Assembly: GCA_937892995.1 (NCBI GenBank)
Contig: CALBJS010000325.1
Span: 1-22,581 of the forward strand
Origin: an uncultured Peptococcaceae bacterium
GTDB taxonomy: Bacteria; Bacillota; Desulfitobacteriia; Desulfitobacteriales; Syntrophobotulaceae
DNA: 22,581 nt
Reading direction: 5' to 3'
Shown: positions 1 through 8,031 of the stretch, in pieces
How positions within the stretch are numbered: position 1 is the first letter of the stretch
How the letters are laid out: every line of letters begins with the position of its first letter
Notes under the pieces: model-generated
Databases searched by the model: none
What the model was told of the DNA's origin: nothing
Seen by the model: only the letters and a program-made list of their open reading frames with translations
Program-made: the position numbers and the translations under genes

Positions 1-116
1 ATTTTTACCGGTAGTTGGGTATCGGCTTCTCCCCAATTCATCTGAAAAATTACTAACAAGATACCCAATCCCAAAGGAATGAAAGGAAAAACCCGCCCCA
101 GAAGCTTCTGATTCAT
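1..116 (-). CDS. N-terminal part of an unknown membrane-anchored or exported protein (cut by window edge)
   Basis: An open frame starts at ATG 114-116 on the minus strand and runs off the window, giving 38 codons. It begins MNQKLLGRVF, followed by a strongly hydrophobic stretch (about residues 9-25, rich in Ile, Leu, Val and Gly), then a more polar segment (NWGEADTQLP). This looks like a signal peptide or N-terminal signal anchor. A very strong ribosome binding site, AGGAGGGAGGA, lies at 121-131 a few bases before the ATG, which is the main reason to trust the gene. No family can be assigned from so little sequence. It is separated from the next minus-strand gene by an intrinsic terminator, so it probably has its own promoter. 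Confidence 0.7.
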   Translation of the reverse strand, partial: MNQKLLGRVFPFIPLGLGILLVIFQMNWGEADTQLPVK

Positions 117-210
117 AAGTTCCTCCCTCCTAAAAAATAGGTTTATTTTTTTGTCTTTGTAATCGCATGTTGCTAATTAAAATATATGGATGTCCTGCTT
201 ACTATATGTA

Positions 211-238
211 AAAAAGGAACAGCTTTTCTTCTGTTCCC
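211..238 (-). terminator. Intrinsic terminator of the DUF1360-like gene
   Basis: Read on the minus strand, GGAACAG and CTGTTCC form a 7-bp stem (231-237 with 216-222) around an 8-nt loop, followed directly by TTTTT (211-215). It lies 9 bases after the stop codon of the small membrane protein gene, as expected for a Rho-independent terminator. Confidence 0.8.
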
Positions 239-246
239 AAGAATTG

Positions 247-561
247 TTATCTTAGAGGTATCTCGGAGTCCTGTTCATATTTTTGGATTAAGGGGTGTAA
301 GGTTATTGCGGCAACAAAACTGAGGTAAGCGGAGACGAAACCAAAACTAATAAGGGTTATTAGCTGTTGCCAGCTAAGACTAAGCGAATGAAAATAAAGG
401 AAGATACCTAAACCACACCAAAATCCTTGACAAAAGGGGCAGCAAAATAGTTTCCGAAAGAAGTATCCCTTTTCCTTTAGATATTCCCTGATTCCTTTAA
501 ATAGAATAAATTCAAAAAAGAAAAAACGGATGCTTAAGGCTAAGAGGAGTTCAAAGAACAT
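247..561 (-). CDS. Small Cys-rich membrane protein, DUF1360-like
   Basis: A 104-residue, very hydrophobic protein. An N-terminal hydrophobic segment rich in Phe is followed by a basic loop, then the cluster CCPFCQGFWCG (Cys 40, 41, 44 and 49) running into a second membrane segment. A third hydrophobic stretch lies at about residues 66-90. The C-P-x-C-x-G-F-W-x-G pattern at the mouth of a membrane helix is typical of DUF1360, a family of small membrane proteins in Firmicutes, some linked to sporulation; no reaction is known. I chose ATG at 559-561 because AAGGTG sits 6 bases before it. A GTG at 570 in the same frame would overlap that binding site. The gene has its own downstream terminator. 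Confidence 0.7.
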   Translation of the reverse strand: MFFELLLALSIRFFFFEFILFKGIREYLKEKGYFFRKLFCCPFCQGFWCGLGIFLYFHSLSLSWQQLITLISFGFVSAYLSFVAAITLHPLIQKYEQDSEIPLR

Positions 562-660
562 ATAAATCACCTTGAATCCAAAATTGATTATTCCATTTTA
601 TGCCATAGAGCTTAATTTTGTGCTTAGTACGCGACCTTGAAATTGCTAATGAGAAACTGC

Positions 661-2487
661 TTAAGCAGTTGTGTTTTTATGTTTTGCATATCGCACCCTT
701 GAATGTTTATCTAGATATTTTTTACGAAGACGAATGTTTTGGGGAGTTATTTCTACGTATTCATCATCGTTAATATATTCCAGGGCTTCTTCTAATCCTA
801 ATATCTTGGGAGACTCTAGTCTCAGGCTTTCGTCGGCACCGCTTGCCCGCATATTGGATAATTGTTTTTTGCGGGTAACATTGACTTCCAGATCTTGTTC
901 CCTAGTATTTTCGCCTACGATCATTCCTTCATATACTTTGACTCCCGGTTCAATGAACATCTTGCCTCGATCCTGTAGCTGATAGAGAGCATAGGCGGTT
1001 GCTTCTCCGGGGTCTGAAGCAATCAAAACGCCCCGGTCACGTTCTCGAATTTCACCTTTATAAGGTTGATAAGAATGGAAAACATGGGCCATGATTCCTT
1101 CTCCTCTTGTTTCGGTTAGGAAATCACCGCGGAAGCCGATTAAGCCCCTAGCCGGGATTAAGAATTCCAGGCGGGTAACCCCACCGGGCATGTTAATAAG
1201 ATTGGACATTTCGGCTTTTCTTGAACCGAGCATCTCAATTATTGTTCCCGTAGTGGCATCTGGAATGTCACAAGTAAGGTGTTCATAGGGCTCACATTTG
1301 ACTCCGTCGATTTCTTTTAAGATCACCTCGGGTTTAGAGACTTGAAGTTCAAATCCTTCCCGACGCATGTTTTCGATTAAAATGGAAAGATGAAGTTCAC
1401 CCCGTCCAGAGACGTGAAAGGAATCGGTATTATCAGTTTCTTCTACTCGGAGGCTGACATTAGTTTCGATTTCTTTGAATAATCGTTCCCTTAATTTACG
1501 AGAAGTGACGTGTTTTCCTTCCGTACCTGCGAAGGGGCTGGTATTGACCATGAACATCATGCTGAGGGTGGGCTCGTCTATCTCGATAGTTTGTAGGGCT
1601 TCGGGGTTTAAAGGACAGGTAATCGTTTCGCCAATGTTGATGTCAGGGATACCACTAATTGCTACTATATCCCCAGCTATAGCCTTGGATACCTCGACCT
1701 TGTTGAGACTGTCAAAGGTAAAAACCTTACTAATTTTTACCTTATCTAAGGTGTGATCTCTCTTAATAACACCTACTAGAGAATTTGACTGGAGTGTACC
1801 TCTAAAAATGCGTCCTATGGCAATCTTTCCCAGGTAATCATTATAATCGAGAGTTGTGACTAATACCTGTAAAGAACCGTCAGGATCAGATTCCGGGGCA
1901 GGTATTTCTTTAAGGATGGTTTCAAATAAAGGAACCAAATCGGTAGCCATTTCTTCAGGTTGGTAACCGGCTATTCCCTGGCGAGCGGAAGCATACACTA
2001 TGGGGAAGTCTAGTTGTTCATCATTGGCACCTAATTGTAAGAACAAATCGAGGACTTCATCTACCACCTCATAAGCTCGAGCTCCGGGACGGTCAGTCTT
2101 GTTAATAACCACAATAGGTTTAAGATCAAGCTCTAAGGCTTTTTTTAGAACGAATTTGGTCTGGGGCATTGGACCTTCGAAAGCGTCAACTACTAAAAGA
2201 ACGCCATCTACCATCTTCAGGACACGTTCCACTTCGCCACCGAAATCGGCATGTCCAGGAGTATCAACAATATTTATTTTAGTACCTTGCCAGTTGACGG
2301 CCGTATTCTTAGCCAGGATAGTAATTCCCCGTTCTTTTTCCAAGTCGTTAGAGTCCATAATCCGGTCTTCGACTTGGGCATTAGCACGAAAGACACCACT
2401 TTGTCTAAGCATTACATCCACCAGGCTGGTTTTTCCATGATCGACATGGGCAATAATGGCTAAGTTCCTTAATTTATTTGCTTGCAT
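661..2487 (-). CDS. typA: Ribosome-associated translational GTPase TypA/BipA
   Basis: A 608-residue protein matching the usual TypA/BipA length. This GTPase binds the 70S ribosome and supports 50S assembly and growth under stress or cold. The GTP-binding motifs are complete: G1 AHVDHGKT (13-20), G2 RGITI (53-57), G3 DTPGH (75-79), G4 NKTD (129-132) and a G5-like SAR. EF-G-like domains III and V follow, with the family-typical GRGELHLSILIE and RGLIGFRGDFLTETRGEG segments, then the BipA C-terminal domain ending in a basic tail. I chose the ATG at 2485-2487 because GGGAG lies 8 bases upstream. In-frame ATGs at 2505 and 2523 lack a good binding site and would add 6 or 12 residues. It is monocistronic, with a probable promoter at 2635-2662 giving a leader of about 140 nt. 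Confidence 0.95.
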   Translation of the reverse strand: MQANKLRNLAIIAHVDHGKTSLVDVMLRQSGVFRANAQVEDRIMDSNDLEKERGITILAKNTAVNWQGTKINIVDTPGHADFGGEVERVLKMVDGVLLVVDAFEGPMPQTKFVLKKALELDLKPIVVINKTDRPGARAYEVVDEVLDLFLQLGANDEQLDFPIVYASARQGIAGYQPEEMATDLVPLFETILKEIPAPESDPDGSLQVLVTTLDYNDYLGKIAIGRIFRGTLQSNSLVGVIKRDHTLDKVKISKVFTFDSLNKVEVSKAIAGDIVAISGIPDINIGETITCPLNPEALQTIEIDEPTLSMMFMVNTSPFAGTEGKHVTSRKLRERLFKEIETNVSLRVEETDNTDSFHVSGRGELHLSILIENMRREGFELQVSKPEVILKEIDGVKCEPYEHLTCDIPDATTGTIIEMLGSRKAEMSNLINMPGGVTRLEFLIPARGLIGFRGDFLTETRGEGIMAHVFHSYQPYKGEIRERDRGVLIASDPGEATAYALYQLQDRGKMFIEPGVKVYEGMIVGENTREQDLEVNVTRKKQLSNMRASGADESLRLESPKILGLEEALEYINDDEYVEITPQNIRLRKKYLDKHSRVRYAKHKNTTA

Positions 2488-2634
2488 TCGATTTTCTCCC
2501 GTCATTATTATATATCGCCTCATTATCTTATCTTAAGTTCTTAAAAAGAAGTAAGGAAATAAGCTTATTATCAAAATACTTTTAGCATTTTTTTAATTTA
2601 GATTTTTTAGAGGTTAAAGGGGACAACCTTTAAT

Positions 2635-2662
2635 ATTATAATACTTTTGAATCAAATTACAA
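2635..2662 (-). promoter_or_regulatory. Probable sigma-A promoter of typA; the 338-base spacer 2488-2825
   Basis: On the minus strand, TTGTAA (2657-2662), a 16-bp spacer and TATAAT (2635-2640) form a good vegetative promoter. Transcription would start near 2628, leaving an AT-rich leader of about 140 nt. The leader contains a small imperfect inverted repeat (AGGTT/AACCT, about 2610-2627) of unknown meaning. The rest of the 2488-2825 spacer holds the plus-strand promoter for the CHAP gene and otherwise shows nothing recognisable. Confidence 0.45.
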
Positions 2663-2746
2663 ATTTTAGTTCTAGAAATATTTATTTTTTATGGCATTTT
2701 TTTTCTTAAAAGCACTTATTCTTAAATAATTTAGAACAAAAGTCGC

Positions 2747-2775
2747 TTGCTTAAATCAAAATTCAAAGCTATAAT
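2747..2775 (+). promoter_or_regulatory. Probable sigma-A promoter of the CHAP-domain gene
   Basis: TTGCTT (2747-2752), exactly 17 bases, then a perfect TATAAT (2770-2775). It lies 50 bases before the ATG of the CHAP gene, whose ribosome binding site is AGGAGG at 2815-2820. Confidence 0.6.
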
Positions 2776-2825
2776 CTTTTCGAGCTTTCAAGTAGAATAT
2801 CTTTGTATCACTTTAGGAGGAACTG

Positions 2826-3467
2826 ATGAGGAGAGAGAATTATATATATTTTGTGCTTATTCTATTAGCGTTAGTCATAGTCACTACTTCGAAGGTGATT
2901 TTTAAGGATGAAAATCAAATTAATTCCAGTTACCCAACCCCGATTTCTGCTTATGATGATCGAAGCGAGCCGGTTGAAATTGTCCCTCAGAGTGAGGTAC
3001 CTGTCGGGACCAAAATTGATGAGTATAAAGGGGTAGCCGTAACGGATTATATGTCCACTCACGGTTTGAGTTTTAGTGATGATGGATATTATTACGGTTA
3101 TAAATGGCAGTGTGTAGAATATGTTAAACGTTTTTACTATGAAAAATATGACCATATGATGTCGGACGGAGCAGGGCATGCTAAATACTTTTTTAACCCG
3201 ATGTTGGAACAGGGGCAACTAAATGAACAAAGAGGTTTATTCCAGTACCATAATGGTGGTGATGTCCAACCTCAGGTCGATGATCTTCTGGTTTTTGACG
3301 ATGGGGCTTATGGTCATGTGGCAATCATTAGCGAAATAGGTGATGGTTGGTTAGAAGTTATCCAACAAAACTCAGAAGTACCAAGGGAAAGATACACTCT
3401 GACAGAAGAAGATGGGGAATATAATATTACCGGGGAGAAGAAAGCAGCAGGCTGGTTAAGGATATAA
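2826..3467 (+). CDS. Membrane-anchored CHAP-domain amidase/peptidase
   Basis: A 213-residue protein with an N-terminal hydrophobic helix (about residues 7-23) preceded by Arg/Lys, so it is probably held outside the cytoplasmic membrane. After a linker, residues about 85-213 form a CHAP (NlpC/P60-like) cysteine amidohydrolase domain. The nucleophile is Cys96 in KWQCVEYVKRFY, the His is His164 in YGHVAII, and a polar third residue (probably Asn182 or Glu177) lies in LEVIQQNS. CHAP enzymes cleave peptidoglycan cross-bridges or related amides. The QCVEY...F/Y pattern is also close to the amidase half of bifunctional glutathionylspermidine synthetase, so a small-molecule amide substrate is possible. 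AGGAGG with good spacing precedes the ATG. No SH3 or LysM wall-binding domain is present. Confidence 0.8.
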   Translation: MRRENYIYFVLILLALVIVTTSKVIFKDENQINSSYPTPISAYDDRSEPVEIVPQSEVPVGTKIDEYKGVAVTDYMSTHGLSFSDDGYYYGYKWQCVEYVKRFYYEKYDHMMSDGAGHAKYFFNPMLEQGQLNEQRGLFQYHNGGDVQPQVDDLLVFDDGAYGHVAIISEIGDGWLEVIQQNSEVPRERYTLTEEDGEYNITGEKKAAGWLRI

Positions 3468-3557
3468 GACAAGGAGATTATCCTTTCAATAGTTATTTTT
3501 ATAATTTTTGGAAATAATATAATTAGCGAAAAGTCTTAGAAAAAAGGAGTATCTCTA

Positions 3558-4199
3558 ATGAGAATTCCCAGTCATATTGGTGTAATACCCGATGGCAATA
3601 GAAGATGGGCGGTACAGCAAGGGTTGTCCAAAGAAATGGGTTATAAACGGGGATTGGAACCAGGAGTGAAACTGTTGAATTTATGCAGGGAAGTTGGGGT
3701 TAAGGAACTTACTTACTATGGTTTTACAGTGGATAACACTAAAAGGCCTGCTATCCAGACCAAAGCTTTTGTTCAAGCCTGCATCGATGCTATAGAATTG
3801 ATCGCTAAGGAAGATGTATCCCTCCTTGTAATTGGCAATACCGAATCCAAATCCTTTCCCAAAGCTCTCTTGCCGTATACCCGTAGGAAAAATGTTGGTA
3901 AGGGAGGAATAAAAGTAAACTTCCTGGTGAATTACGGCTGGGAATGGGATCTGGGAAATCTTATCGCCAGTGACAAGAAACGATCAAAAATCATTAAATC
4001 TATCAGATCTAATGATGTGTCTAGGGTAGATCTCTTAATTCGTTGGGGAGGAAGAAGAAGATTAAGCGGTTTTTTACCTGCCCAGACTGTCTATGCGGAT
4101 TTTTATGTTGTAGATGAATACTGGCCGGATTTTAAGGATAAACATTTCCACGATGCGTTAAGGTGGTATAATACCCAAGATATAACCCTGGGGGGGTAA
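3558..4199 (+). CDS. Short, divergent cis-prenyltransferase (undecaprenyl diphosphate synthase paralogue)
   Basis: A 213-residue member of the UppS family, which condenses isopentenyl diphosphate units into cis-polyprenyl diphosphates. It keeps the catalytic Asp12 in IPDGNRRWA, the family segment YGFTVDNTKRP (54-64), and the C-terminal phosphate-binding signature RWGGRRRLSGF, with Arg162, Arg168 and Ser170 matching E. coli Arg194, Arg200 and Ser202. Departures are clear. Canonical UppS has about 240-250 residues. The R-T-G-G-E motif reads R-W-G-G-R (Glu to Arg166). The Mg-binding Glu of YAEFYF is Asp181 in YADFYV. NYGGR is NYGWE. It is therefore unlikely to be the housekeeping UppS and may make a shorter chain, use another allylic substrate, or be a regulatory paralogue. 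AAGGAG precedes the ATG. Confidence 0.8.
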   Translation: MRIPSHIGVIPDGNRRWAVQQGLSKEMGYKRGLEPGVKLLNLCREVGVKELTYYGFTVDNTKRPAIQTKAFVQACIDAIELIAKEDVSLLVIGNTESKSFPKALLPYTRRKNVGKGGIKVNFLVNYGWEWDLGNLIASDKKRSKIIKSIRSNDVSRVDLLIRWGGRRRLSGFLPAQTVYADFYVVDEYWPDFKDKHFHDALRWYNTQDITLGG

Positions 4200-4323
4200 T
4201 ATTCGCTTAACTAACTTAGACCTGATTAGGCCTTTAGAGTAGTAGAAGTTAAAATGGTCCGGATTTAGTATAAAATTGAGGGCGATTTGTAGAATTTGAT
4301 TATATATGTTGTGGGGAAGAAGA

Positions 4324-5007
4324 GTGAATAATATCAAAAAAACCGGCTGTCTCCTTATCCATGGCTTTGGGGGAAGAGTAGAAGAGGTTGCCCCTCTGGC
4401 TTGTCATTTGAATAAGGAGGGTTACGATGTAGTCTGTCCGGAGCTTAGAGGTCATACAGGAAACCGCCAGGACCTTAAAGGTATAAAATATCAAGACTGG
4501 ATCTCATCCGCAGAAAAAGGACTCCAAGGGTTATTGTCTAAGTGTGATCATGTTTATCTGATTGGTTTTTCTATGGGGGGGCTTATTGCCTTGAATCTGG
4601 CTTCCAAGTATAAGGTCGCAGGGGTCGTAACTCTCAATTCACCGATCTATTATTGGGATATCAAAAGAATAGTTTTAAACATAATCGAGGATATCAAAAA
4701 GAGAAAGCTGGAGAATATAAGGCATTATCTGCGATCAAGCAGTTCATTTCCTCTTTCTGCTTTGCTTAATTTCAGAATGTTACTTAGTAAAACCAAACCC
4801 CAGATTAAGAAAGTGCAATGTCCTGTCTTTGTAGTTCAGGCTCTGGAAGATGATACCGTAAGAAAAAGCAGTGCTCAGTATATTTATAAGAGTGCTGCTT
4901 CAAATCGAAAACTCATTAAGTATTATGAACAATCCGGGCATCTTATTTTATGGAGCAAGGCCGCAGCCGGGGTTATACAGGATGTTCGGAGTTTTTTGGA
5001 AGAATAA
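4324..5007 (+). CDS. Alpha/beta-hydrolase, Est30-like carboxylesterase
   Basis: A 227-residue serine hydrolase resembling Bacillus/Geobacillus carboxylesterase Est30, which hydrolyses short to medium acyl esters. The oxyanion-loop motif LIHGFGG (11-17), nucleophile Ser83 in GFSMGG, acid Asp176 in LEDDTV and His206 in YEQSGHLI complete the triad. The YEQSGH segment is especially characteristic of the family. I chose GTG at 4324 because GGGGA lies 6-7 bases upstream. An ATG at 4306 in frame has no binding site and would add six residues. There is no signal peptide, so it is cytoplasmic. Its last 35 bases overlap the 3' end of the convergent phoR gene, with no terminator between them. Confidence 0.85.
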   Translation: MNNIKKTGCLLIHGFGGRVEEVAPLACHLNKEGYDVVCPELRGHTGNRQDLKGIKYQDWISSAEKGLQGLLSKCDHVYLIGFSMGGLIALNLASKYKVAGVVTLNSPIYYWDIKRIVLNIIEDIKKRKLENIRHYLRSSSSFPLSALLNFRMLLSKTKPQIKKVQCPVFVVQALEDDTVRKSSAQYIYKSAASNRKLIKYYEQSGHLILWSKAAAGVIQDVRSFLEE

Positions 5008-6661
5008 CCGTAATTTTCGTTCCATTATTTTCTGTGCTTTCTAGTTTAATTGCCGCCTTATGGTATTCAGCAATGTGTTTAACAATGGAAAGACCTAATC
5101 CTGTTCCACCTGTCTGTTTGGAATGACTTTTATCTACACGGTAAAAACGCTCAAAAACTCGGTCTTGATGTTCTCTGGGGATACCTACCCCGGTGTCAGA
5201 AACCGTCAGCACTGCCGTTTCATTTTGCTGAGAAATGTCAATTTTCACCTTTCCATTTGGCTTATTATATTTGATCGCATTTTCGCACAAGTTGGATATC
5301 AGCTCATCCATCATTTGTTTGACAGCAAAGATATGGATCGAATCTCCCGCTACATTAATACTGACATTTTTCTCTTTGGCCTGGGGTAACAATCTTAGAG
5401 CAATAAGGTTGGTAAGTTCCAGTAAATTAATTTTCTCGGGTGGCAACTGTATATTTTTTTCATCTAGACCGGATAGTTGGATGATATCGTCTACCAAAGC
5501 AACTAACCTGTCTGCTTCCAGATAAATCCTCTCCGCAAAAGTGGAGATGTCTTCTGCCTTGGCCATGTTATTTTTTATTAGCTCTGCATAACCGGAGATG
5601 GAGGTTAGGGGGGTTTTTAGTTCGTGAGATACATTAGCAGAGAACTCTCGTCGGATTTTTTCTGCTTTTTGCTGCTCGGTTACATCCAAAATAAGTAAAA
5701 TGGCACCTTTTACAGTTGTATTTTCATAAACAGGACTGGCAAATAGCTGACAGGTCCTGTTTTTTATCAGAAGCAGGTCAACGCAATGTCTTCCTGAAAG
5801 TGCTGTTTCTGCGGCCCGATGTAAGATAAGATTTCTGCTAAGGGTTAAAATGTTTTTACCCCTATAGGAGATTTTTTCGGCACCAAGCAAGTAGATTGCA
5901 CTCTGGTTTACTGTAAGAACATTTGCTTTAGTATCTAATAGGATGAGTCCCTCTGACATATGGGATGTAAGGGCGGCAAAATCTTCTTGCTGGGCTTGTA
6001 ACACATCCATCTGGTGTTTTATCTGCTGATTCTGTGTTCTGATCCGATATAGTAAGGGTAATAGTTCTTCATATACGGAATTGTCGGCAGGATTTTCCAG
6101 ATTAAGCGTATTGATAGGGGTAATAATTTTGTTGGTCATCTTCTTAGCCAAGGGTAATGCCAATCCGAACACAGTGATAGCAATTAATATAATGAGAGGT
6201 AAGATGCCAATAAATGCTGAAAAAACACTTCCTGTAGTATTGGCAAGCCGCACAACTGTTCCATCATCAAGCCGCACTGCATAATAAAAGGTTTGGCTGT
6301 CGAGCGTAGCTGACAGGCGAACACTTTGAGCAGTGCCGGTAGCAAAAGCCTCTGCTATTTCAGGCCGGGAAAGATGGTTATCCATCTTTTCAGCCGGAGC
6401 CATATTGTCAAATAAAACAATGCCGTCTTTAGCTACCAAAGTAATTCGGATAGTACTATTTTGAATTTCAGTAGTTTTTAAAAATGCATTTTTATTGACA
6501 GCTTGATTAAGCCCTGCAGTTATGTAGGCCGCTTCTATTTGCATTTCTTTTTGCATTTGGGAATTAAATAGAGGGTAGAGTACAACAAGTACCAAGGTAG
6601 AAGAAAGCAGAATGGCAGCCAGGGCAAGTGTGCACATATTTCTGAAAATACGTCTCCTCAT
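4973..6661 (-). CDS. phoR: Phosphate-regulon sensor histidine kinase PhoR
   Basis: A 562-residue membrane kinase. TM1 is at about 10-31, an extracytoplasmic sensor region at about 32-145, TM2 at about 148-172, then a short HAMP-like linker. A cytoplasmic PAS domain (about 225-330) leads to the dimerisation/phospho-acceptor helix FSANVSHELKTPLTSISGYAE with His346. The ATPase domain has N-box Asn457 and Asn461, G1 DTGVG (489-493), the F box around 503-506 and G2 GGTGLGL (518-524). All catalytic elements are intact. It phosphorylates the adjacent response regulator. The start is only 3 bases after the regulator's stop codon, and its binding site GGAGG lies inside the regulator gene, so translation is probably coupled. 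It is last in the pst-pho operon. The 3' end overlaps the facing hydrolase gene by 35 bases. Confidence 0.93.
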   Translation of the reverse strand: MRRRIFRNMCTLALAAILLSSTLVLVVLYPLFNSQMQKEMQIEAAYITAGLNQAVNKNAFLKTTEIQNSTIRITLVAKDGIVLFDNMAPAEKMDNHLSRPEIAEAFATGTAQSVRLSATLDSQTFYYAVRLDDGTVVRLANTTGSVFSAFIGILPLIILIAITVFGLALPLAKKMTNKIITPINTLNLENPADNSVYEELLPLLYRIRTQNQQIKHQMDVLQAQQEDFAALTSHMSEGLILLDTKANVLTVNQSAIYLLGAEKISYRGKNILTLSRNLILHRAAETALSGRHCVDLLLIKNRTCQLFASPVYENTTVKGAILLILDVTEQQKAEKIRREFSANVSHELKTPLTSISGYAELIKNNMAKAEDISTFAERIYLEADRLVALVDDIIQLSGLDEKNIQLPPEKINLLELTNLIALRLLPQAKEKNVSINVAGDSIHIFAVKQMMDELISNLCENAIKYNKPNGKVKIDISQQNETAVLTVSDTGVGIPREHQDRVFERFYRVDKSHSKQTGGTGLGLSIVKHIAEYHKAAIKLESTENNGTKITVILPKNSEHPV

Positions 6662-6664
6662 CGG

Positions 6665-7339
6665 CTAACCTCCGATTTTGTAACCTACGCCGCGGACGGT
6701 TTCAATTAAATTACCACTTTCGCCTAGCTTTTGACGTAGCGTTTTGATGTGGACATCGACGGTACGGGTTTCACCTTCAAACTCGTATCCCCAGATAGCG
6801 GAAAGTAGTTTATCTCTTGTTAGAACGATATCTTTATTACTCATTAAATAGTATAAAAGCTCGAATTCCTTTAAGGTCAGAGATATTTCGCTACCCTTCA
6901 CGAGCACGGTATGCTTTTCACGATTAAGAAGAACGGAATCTATTCTTATTTCCTTGCTATCTTCCAGGGGCGAAGTTCGTCTTAAGACTGCTTTTACTCG
7001 AGAAATCAGTTCCAGGACTCCAAAAGGCTTGAGGATATAGTCATCGGCACCTGAATCCAGGCCCAAAACCTTATCGTACTCTGTAGATTTGGCGGTCAGA
7101 AGTATGACGGGGATGTGTTTAGTTAGTAGATTGGCTTTTAGTTTTTTTAGAACTGAAAGGCCATCCTCCTCAGGCAGCATAATATCTAACAACACTAAAT
7201 CAGGGAGTTGTTGTTTCATTTCTTGGTAAAAACTTGGGGCATCTTCAAAGCCTGTTGCTTCGAAACCACTTGCTTTTAAAGCATAGACCACCAGCTCTCT
7301 AACGCTAAGATCATCCTCTACACAGTAAATTGTTTTCAT
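6665..7339 (-). CDS. phoP: Phosphate-regulon response regulator PhoP/PhoB
   Basis: A 224-residue OmpR-family regulator. The receiver domain (1-118) has acidic pocket Asp9/Asp10, phospho-acceptor Asp52 in LLDIMLP, Thr82 and Lys104 in KPFG. The C-terminal winged-helix DNA-binding domain ends with the typical RTVDVHIKTLRQKL...ETVRGVGYKI. Position between phoU and phoR in a pst operon identifies it as the phosphate-starvation activator (PhoP in Bacillus, PhoB in E. coli). The repeats upstream of pstS (11426-11465) are its likely target. Its ribosome binding site (GAGG) is about 11 bases from the ATG, somewhat far. Confidence 0.92.
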   Translation of the reverse strand: MKTIYCVEDDLSVRELVVYALKASGFEATGFEDAPSFYQEMKQQLPDLVLLDIMLPEEDGLSVLKKLKANLLTKHIPVILLTAKSTEYDKVLGLDSGADDYILKPFGVLELISRVKAVLRRTSPLEDSKEIRIDSVLLNREKHTVLVKGSEISLTLKEFELLYYLMSNKDIVLTRDKLLSAIWGYEFEGETRTVDVHIKTLRQKLGESGNLIETVRGVGYKIGG

Positions 7340-7383
7340 TTATTATCAAACCTCACGCAGTTTATATTCTATACCTAAAATGT

Positions 7384-8031
7384 CTATTGTATTTTGACTT
7401 TTCCGGTCATTGAAAATATTACCCACTCTGCAATATTGGTGGCGTGGTCCCCGATTCTCTCGAAATACTTGGCAATCATAATCAAGTCCATGGCCTGTCC
7501 GCCGTTATCCGGATTTTGGCTGATAAGGGAAATTAGTTCTTCTTTTATTTTATCAAATAAATCGTCTACCACATCATCGTAGTCAACTACCGACTGGGCC
7601 AAAGCTAAATCTTTTTTGACAAAGGCATCAATACTATCGGTTACCATTTTGATGGTGGCATTGGCCATTTGCGGAATATGCTCAAGCTTTTTGATATAAG
7701 GACCTTCTGCTAACAGGATGGTGATTTCTGAAATATCTGCTGATTGGTCGCCGATGCGCTCCATATCGGTTATCATCTTTAAGGCGGAAGAAATAAGCCT
7801 TAAATCACTGGCTACCGGCTGCTGCTGTAACAAAAGCTTGAGGCAAAGGTTTTCGATCTCCTTTTCCTTTTGATCGACCTCATGGTCAAAGGCAATGGCC
7901 TGCAGAGCCTGTTCTTTATCCTGATCGACCAGGGCTTTTACCGCACTGGTAATAGCATTTTCGATCAGGGCTCCCATCTGAATGAGTTCATTATTGAGTT
8001 GCTCTAATTGGATATCAAACCGATTTCTCAT
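7384..8031 (-). CDS. phoU: Phosphate-signalling protein PhoU
   Basis: A 215-residue all-helical cytoplasmic protein made of two PhoU repeats. Each carries the metal-binding signature: ERIGDQSADI at 91-100 and ERIGDHATNI at 191-200. PhoU connects the Pst transporter to PhoR, keeping the kinase inactive when phosphate is plentiful, and limits uptake. The ATG shares one base with the TAA of pstB (TAATG), which indicates tight translational coupling. The length is normal. Confidence 0.95.
   Translation of the reverse strand: MRNRFDIQLEQLNNELIQMGALIENAITSAVKALVDQDKEQALQAIAFDHEVDQKEKEIENLCLKLLLQQQPVASDLRLISSALKMITDMERIGDQSADISEITILLAEGPYIKKLEHIPQMANATIKMVTDSIDAFVKKDLALAQSVVDYDDVVDDLFDKIKEELISLISQNPDNGGQAMDLIMIAKYFERIGDHATNIAEWVIFSMTGKVKIQ

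Noticed and set aside
3475..3490. AAGGAGATTATCCTT inverted repeat after the CHAP gene, as a possible terminator.
   Set aside because: The stem is only 5 bp of mostly A/T pairs and the following bases are not a T-run.
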